From Pseudarthrobacter sulfonivorans (GTDB lineage: Bacteria; Actinomycetota; Actinomycetes; Actinomycetales; Micrococcaceae): a stretch of DNA of 64,000 bases. Made by a program: the position numbers and the translations under genes. Location: the NCBI RefSeq assembly GCF_014712225.1, contig NZ_JACXBW010000012.1, forward strand, positions 1 through 64,000, read 5' to 3'. Of the stretch, positions 61,327-64,000 are shown in pieces; within the stretch, counting starts at the first letter, position 1; each line of letters starts with the position of its first letter. The notes under the pieces are model-generated. The model had not been told where the DNA came from and did no database searches. It saw only the letters and a list, made by a program, of their open reading frames with translations.

Positions 61327-63153
61327 TCAGCCCAGGCGGGCCTTCAGGCCGGCAAGCTCGGACTGCAGTGCTTCGGGGAGGGACCCGCCGAAGTTGGCGT
61401 ACCATTCCTCGATGGATGCCAGCTCGGTGGCCCACTCGGCCGGATCAACACGGACAGCGTCCTCGACCTGAGCGGGGGTCATGTCCAGGCCCTTGAGGTC
61501 GATGGACTCGCCCGTGGGAACAAATCCGATGGGCGTCTCGACGGCGTCAGCCTTGCCTTCGAGGCGCTCGATGGCCCACTTGAGGACCCGGGCGTTGTCG
61601 CCGAAGCCAGGCCAGGCGAAGCCGCCGTCGGCCGTGCGGCGGAACCAGTTGACCAGGAAGATCTTGGGCAGGCGCTCCGGGTTGGCCTTGGCGGACAGGT
61701 TGACCCAGTGGTTCAGGTAATCGCCGGCGTCGTAGCCCATGAAAGGCAGCATGGCCATGGGGTCGCGGCGGACCACACCGACCGCGCCCGCTGCTGCGGC
61801 CGTGGTTTCGGAGGACAGCGTGGAGCCCATGAAGATGCCGTTGGACCAGCTGCGGGCCTCGGTCACCAGGGGGATGGTGGTTTTGCGGCGGCCGCCGAAC
61901 AGGATGGCGGAAAGCTCCACACCGTCGGGGTTGTTGTACTCCTCGGCCAGCATGTCGATCTGGTCAATCGGCGTGCAGAAGCGGGAGTTCGGGTGGGCTG
62001 CGGGCTTGTCCGAGTCCGGGGTCCAGGAATTGCCCTGCCAGTCGGTGAGGTGGGCAGGCACTTCCTCGGTCATGCCCTCCCACCACACGCCGCCGTCGTC
62101 GGTCAGTGCGACGTTGGTGAAGATGCTGTTGCCCTTGGCGATGGCGCGCATCGCGTTGGGGTTGGTGCCCCAGCCGGTGCCCGGAGCCACGCCGAAGAGG
62201 CCAGCCTCGGGGTTGACTGCGCGGAGTTCGCCTTCCTTGCCGAAGCGCATCCAGGTGATGTCATCACCCAGGGTCTCCACCTTCCAGCCCTCAATGGTGG
62301 GATCGAGCAGCGCGAGGTTGGTCTTGCCACAGGCGGACGGGAAGGCGGCTGAGATGTAGTAGGTCTTCTGCTCCGGGGACGTCAGCTTCAGGATGAGCAT
62401 GTGCTCGGCCAGCCAGCCTTCGTCGCGGGCCATCACCGATGCGATTCGCAAGGCAAAGCACTTCTTGCCCAGCAGCGCGTTTCCGCCGTAGCCGGAGCCA
62501 TAAGACCAGATGGAGCGCTCTTCGGGGAAGTGGACAATCCACTTGTCCGGGTTGCACGGCCACGGGACGTCGGTCTGGCCGGGCGCCAGCGGGGCGCCCA
62601 GGGAGTGCAGCGCCGGCACGAAGAACGCGTCGGTGGCGGTGATCTTGTCCAGGACCTTGGTGCCGATGGTGGCCATGATGCGCATCGAGGCAACCACGTA
62701 GGCACTGTCGGTGATCTCGACGCCGAACTTGGGATCCTCAGCGTCGAGGTGTCCCATCACGAACGGGATGACGTACATGGTGCGTCCGCGCATGGCGCCG
62801 GCGAACAGTCCGCGCAGCTTCTGCTTCATGTCGGCCGGAGCCATCCAGTTGTTGGTGAAGCCGGCGTCGTGCTCCTTCTCGGAGCAGATGTAGGTCTGCT
62901 CCTCCACGCGGGCTACGTCCGCGGGGTCAGAGAATGCAGCAAAAGAATTGGGGAAGAGCTCCTGGTTCAGGCGCGTCAGCGTTCCTGCTGCGACGAGCTC
63001 GTCCGTGAGGCGCGTGTTTTCCTCTTCGGTACCGTCAACCCAGTGGATCCGGTCCGGCTGCGTAAGCGCAGCAACCTCTTCGACCCATGCCAGCAGTGCT
63101 GCATGTGTGGTGGGTGCTTTCTCAAGCAGCGGCTGTTGTGCCAGATCGCCCAT
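61327..63153 (-). CDS. pckG: phosphoenolpyruvate carboxykinase (GTP)
   Basis: PckG makes PEP from oxaloacetate with GTP, the first step of gluconeogenesis, which can supply the glucan genes of this window. The 608-residue protein has the GTP-type signature [13 protein letters not shown] (kinase-1a P-loop with hyperreactive Cys), [29 protein letters not shown], and [17 protein letters not shown] 63153 ([15 protein letters not shown]) follows AGGAAGGGA; the ATG at 63177 lies upstream of this site and is unlikely to be used. The promoter should lie in 63170-63420. Confidence 0.96.
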   Translation of the reverse strand: MGDLAQQPLLEKAPTTHAALLAWVEEVAALTQPDRIHWVDGTEEENTRLTDELVAAGTLTRLNQELFPNSFAAFSDPADVARVEEQTYICSEKEHDAGFTNNWMAPADMKQKLRGLFAGAMRGRTMYVIPFVMGHLDAEDPKFGVEITDSAYVVASMRIMATIGTKVLDKITATDAFFVPALHSLGAPLAPGQTDVPWPCNPDKWIVHFPEERSIWSYGSGYGGNALLGKKCFALRIASVMARDEGWLAEHMLILKLTSPEQKTYYISAAFPSACGKTNLALLDPTIEGWKVETLGDDITWMRFGKEGELRAVNPEAGLFGVAPGTGWGTNPNAMRAIAKGNSIFTNVALTDDGGVWWEGMTEEVPAHLTDWQGNSWTPDSDKPAAHPNSRFCTPIDQIDMLAEEYNNPDGVELSAILFGGRRKTTIPLVTEARSWSNGIFMGSTLSSETTAAAAGAVGVVRRDPMAMLPFMGYDAGDYLNHWVNLSAKANPERLPKIFLVNWFRRTADGGFAWPGFGDNARVLKWAIERLEGKADAVETPIGFVPTGESIDLKGLDMTPAQVEDAVRVDPAEWATELASIEEWYANFGGSLPEALQSELAGLKARLG

Positions 63154-63428
63154 TGCGGTTCCCTTCCTCGGGTTCATCGGTGTGTCCTAAATGCTATTGG
63201 CCGCCCCGGGGTCACCGGCGATGTCAGCCGTGCACGTTTCTGCTCCTTTGGGACGGAACCCGCGCAAATTCAAGGAAAACCTGCACAAATCGGTGAAAAT
63301 AAGTGATCAAGGTCACGTAGACCGGTCTAGTTGCCCATATTACAGGGCTCCCGATTTGGCACGAGGGCCCAGCCTCGCGTAAAGTAATTCGAGGTTCGGG
63401 GAGCGAGATACTCCGCGAAACAGAATAT

Positions 63429-63502
<74 letters not shown>

Positions 63503-63508
63503 CAGAAT

Positions 63509-63547
63509 GAAGGTCCGCACCGGTTCGCCGGTGCGGACCTTCTGTTT
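63509..63547 (+). terminator. rho-independent terminator of tRNA-Arg
   Basis: A perfect 15-bp stem (GAAGGTCCGCACCGG with its complement, TTCG tetraloop) is followed by TGTTTT. Confidence 0.9.
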
Positions 63548-63719
63548 TAAGCGCCGGCCTGCTTTATGTGCCTGTCCGGACTGCGTCACTTTTGGTCACA
63601 ACATCACTCCGGACCCTTGGATCACCGGGGCCCCCGCCCCCTGGCCTGGTCGAAAGTTACGCAATTCGGCAGTCAACCCGTCCTCCCCCGCCGTCCGGAG
63701 CCGGGCGTAGGCTGGAGAA

Positions 63720-64000
63720 ATGACGCCCCAAACCTTGGAACGGGAATTTGATGTCGTAATCATCGGCGCGGGTGCCGTGGGCGAAAACGTTGCGGACAGG
63801 GCAGTCCAGGGTGGACTCACCGTTGTGGTCATCGAGGCCGAACTCGTGGGCGGCGAATGTTCCTACTGGGCCTGCATGCCATCGAAGGCGCTGCTCCGTT
63901 CAGGCACGGCCCTGCACGGCGCACAGACTGTCCCGGGCGCCGAGGAAGCAGTCACCCGCACCCTGGATGCGGCGGCAGTCCTTAAGCGCCGCGACTATAT
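63720..64000 (+). CDS. flavoprotein disulfide reductase family protein, 3' part outside the window
   Basis: From ATG 63720 (GGAG upstream) the frame is open to the window edge. It encodes MTPQTLEREFDVVIIGAGAV, an FAD-binding GxGxxG motif, then VVVIEAELVGGECSYWACMP, followed by SKALLRSG. The redox pair spaced as CxxxxC followed by MPSKALL is that of pyridine nucleotide-disulfide oxidoreductases such as dihydrolipoamide dehydrogenase or mercuric/mycothione reductase-like enzymes. Only the first 93 residues are present, so the specific activity cannot be assigned. Confidence 0.85.
   Translation, partial: MTPQTLEREFDVVIIGAGAVGENVADRAVQGGLTVVVIEAELVGGECSYWACMPSKALLRSGTALHGAQTVPGAEEAVTRTLDAAAVLKRRDY

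Overview
The window is high-GC actinobacterial DNA, most likely from the Micrococcaceae (an Arthrobacter or Pseudarthrobacter relative). This is inferred from gene content and style: frequent GTG starts, tight 4-bp overlaps, a GlgE-type glucan pathway, SenX3-RegX3 with divergent phoU, CarD, a proteasome activator ending in GQYL, the MEP pathway pair ispD-ispF, and GTP-dependent PEP carboxykinase. No integrase, transposase or CRISPR array is visible.

Layout. 1-260: a strong promoter pointing out of the left edge, resembling an rRNA operon leader, plus a terminator. 261-13639: a storage-glucan block. glgE, treS and a fused mak-glgB form one minus-strand operon (trehalose to maltose to maltose-1-phosphate to branched alpha-glucan). 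glgP is divergent, and glgX (debranching) lies beyond it. Between glgP and glgX sits a secreted or membrane-tethered guanyl-specific RNase with its barstar-like inhibitor. 13777-19143: a nitrilase-family amidohydrolase, then rlmB, cysS, ispF, ispD and carD on the minus strand. 19399-26225: a lipoprotein, regX3-senX3 with a PHO-box-like repeat and divergent phoU, gpmA, a methyltransferase, a DUF2516-type membrane protein and a trans-sulfuration enzyme. 26280-29663: tmk, holB and an exported TAP-type hydrolase.

29760-34643 is the most accessory-looking part. It holds tRNA-Thr, a 2-kb segment with broken ORFs and a cytochrome P450, bounded by a partial repeat of the tRNA 3' end plus its terminator. 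Then come a polysaccharide deacetylase, a 720-bp non-coding stretch with strong stem-loops, an HPt-fold protein lacking the phosphorylatable His, and a lipoprotein. 34705-42630: a coiled-coil protein, a small ORF, bpa with an unknown partner, cstA with its YbdD-like partner, an ABC transporter reduced to two fragments, a PadR regulator and a quinone reductase. 42739-53105: tRNA-Ser(UGA), a double-VOC protein, a 1524-residue secreted nuclease/5'-nucleotidase, an FAD/NAD(P)-binding protein and an S9 peptidase. 53105-64000: a truncated GNAT gene beside tRNA-Ser(GCU), an MFS exporter, a RecQ-type helicase, phosphomannomutase, an Rrf2/NsrR regulator with hmp and an NsrR-like operator, pckG, tRNA-Arg(ACG) and the start of a flavoprotein disulfide reductase.

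Two non-coding repeat families stand out. One recurs at three places (24541-24686, 48681-48743, 61205-61262), always between convergent genes, and one copy is amplified as 43-bp tandem units. The other is a nested inverted repeat at 14573-14681, also between convergent genes.
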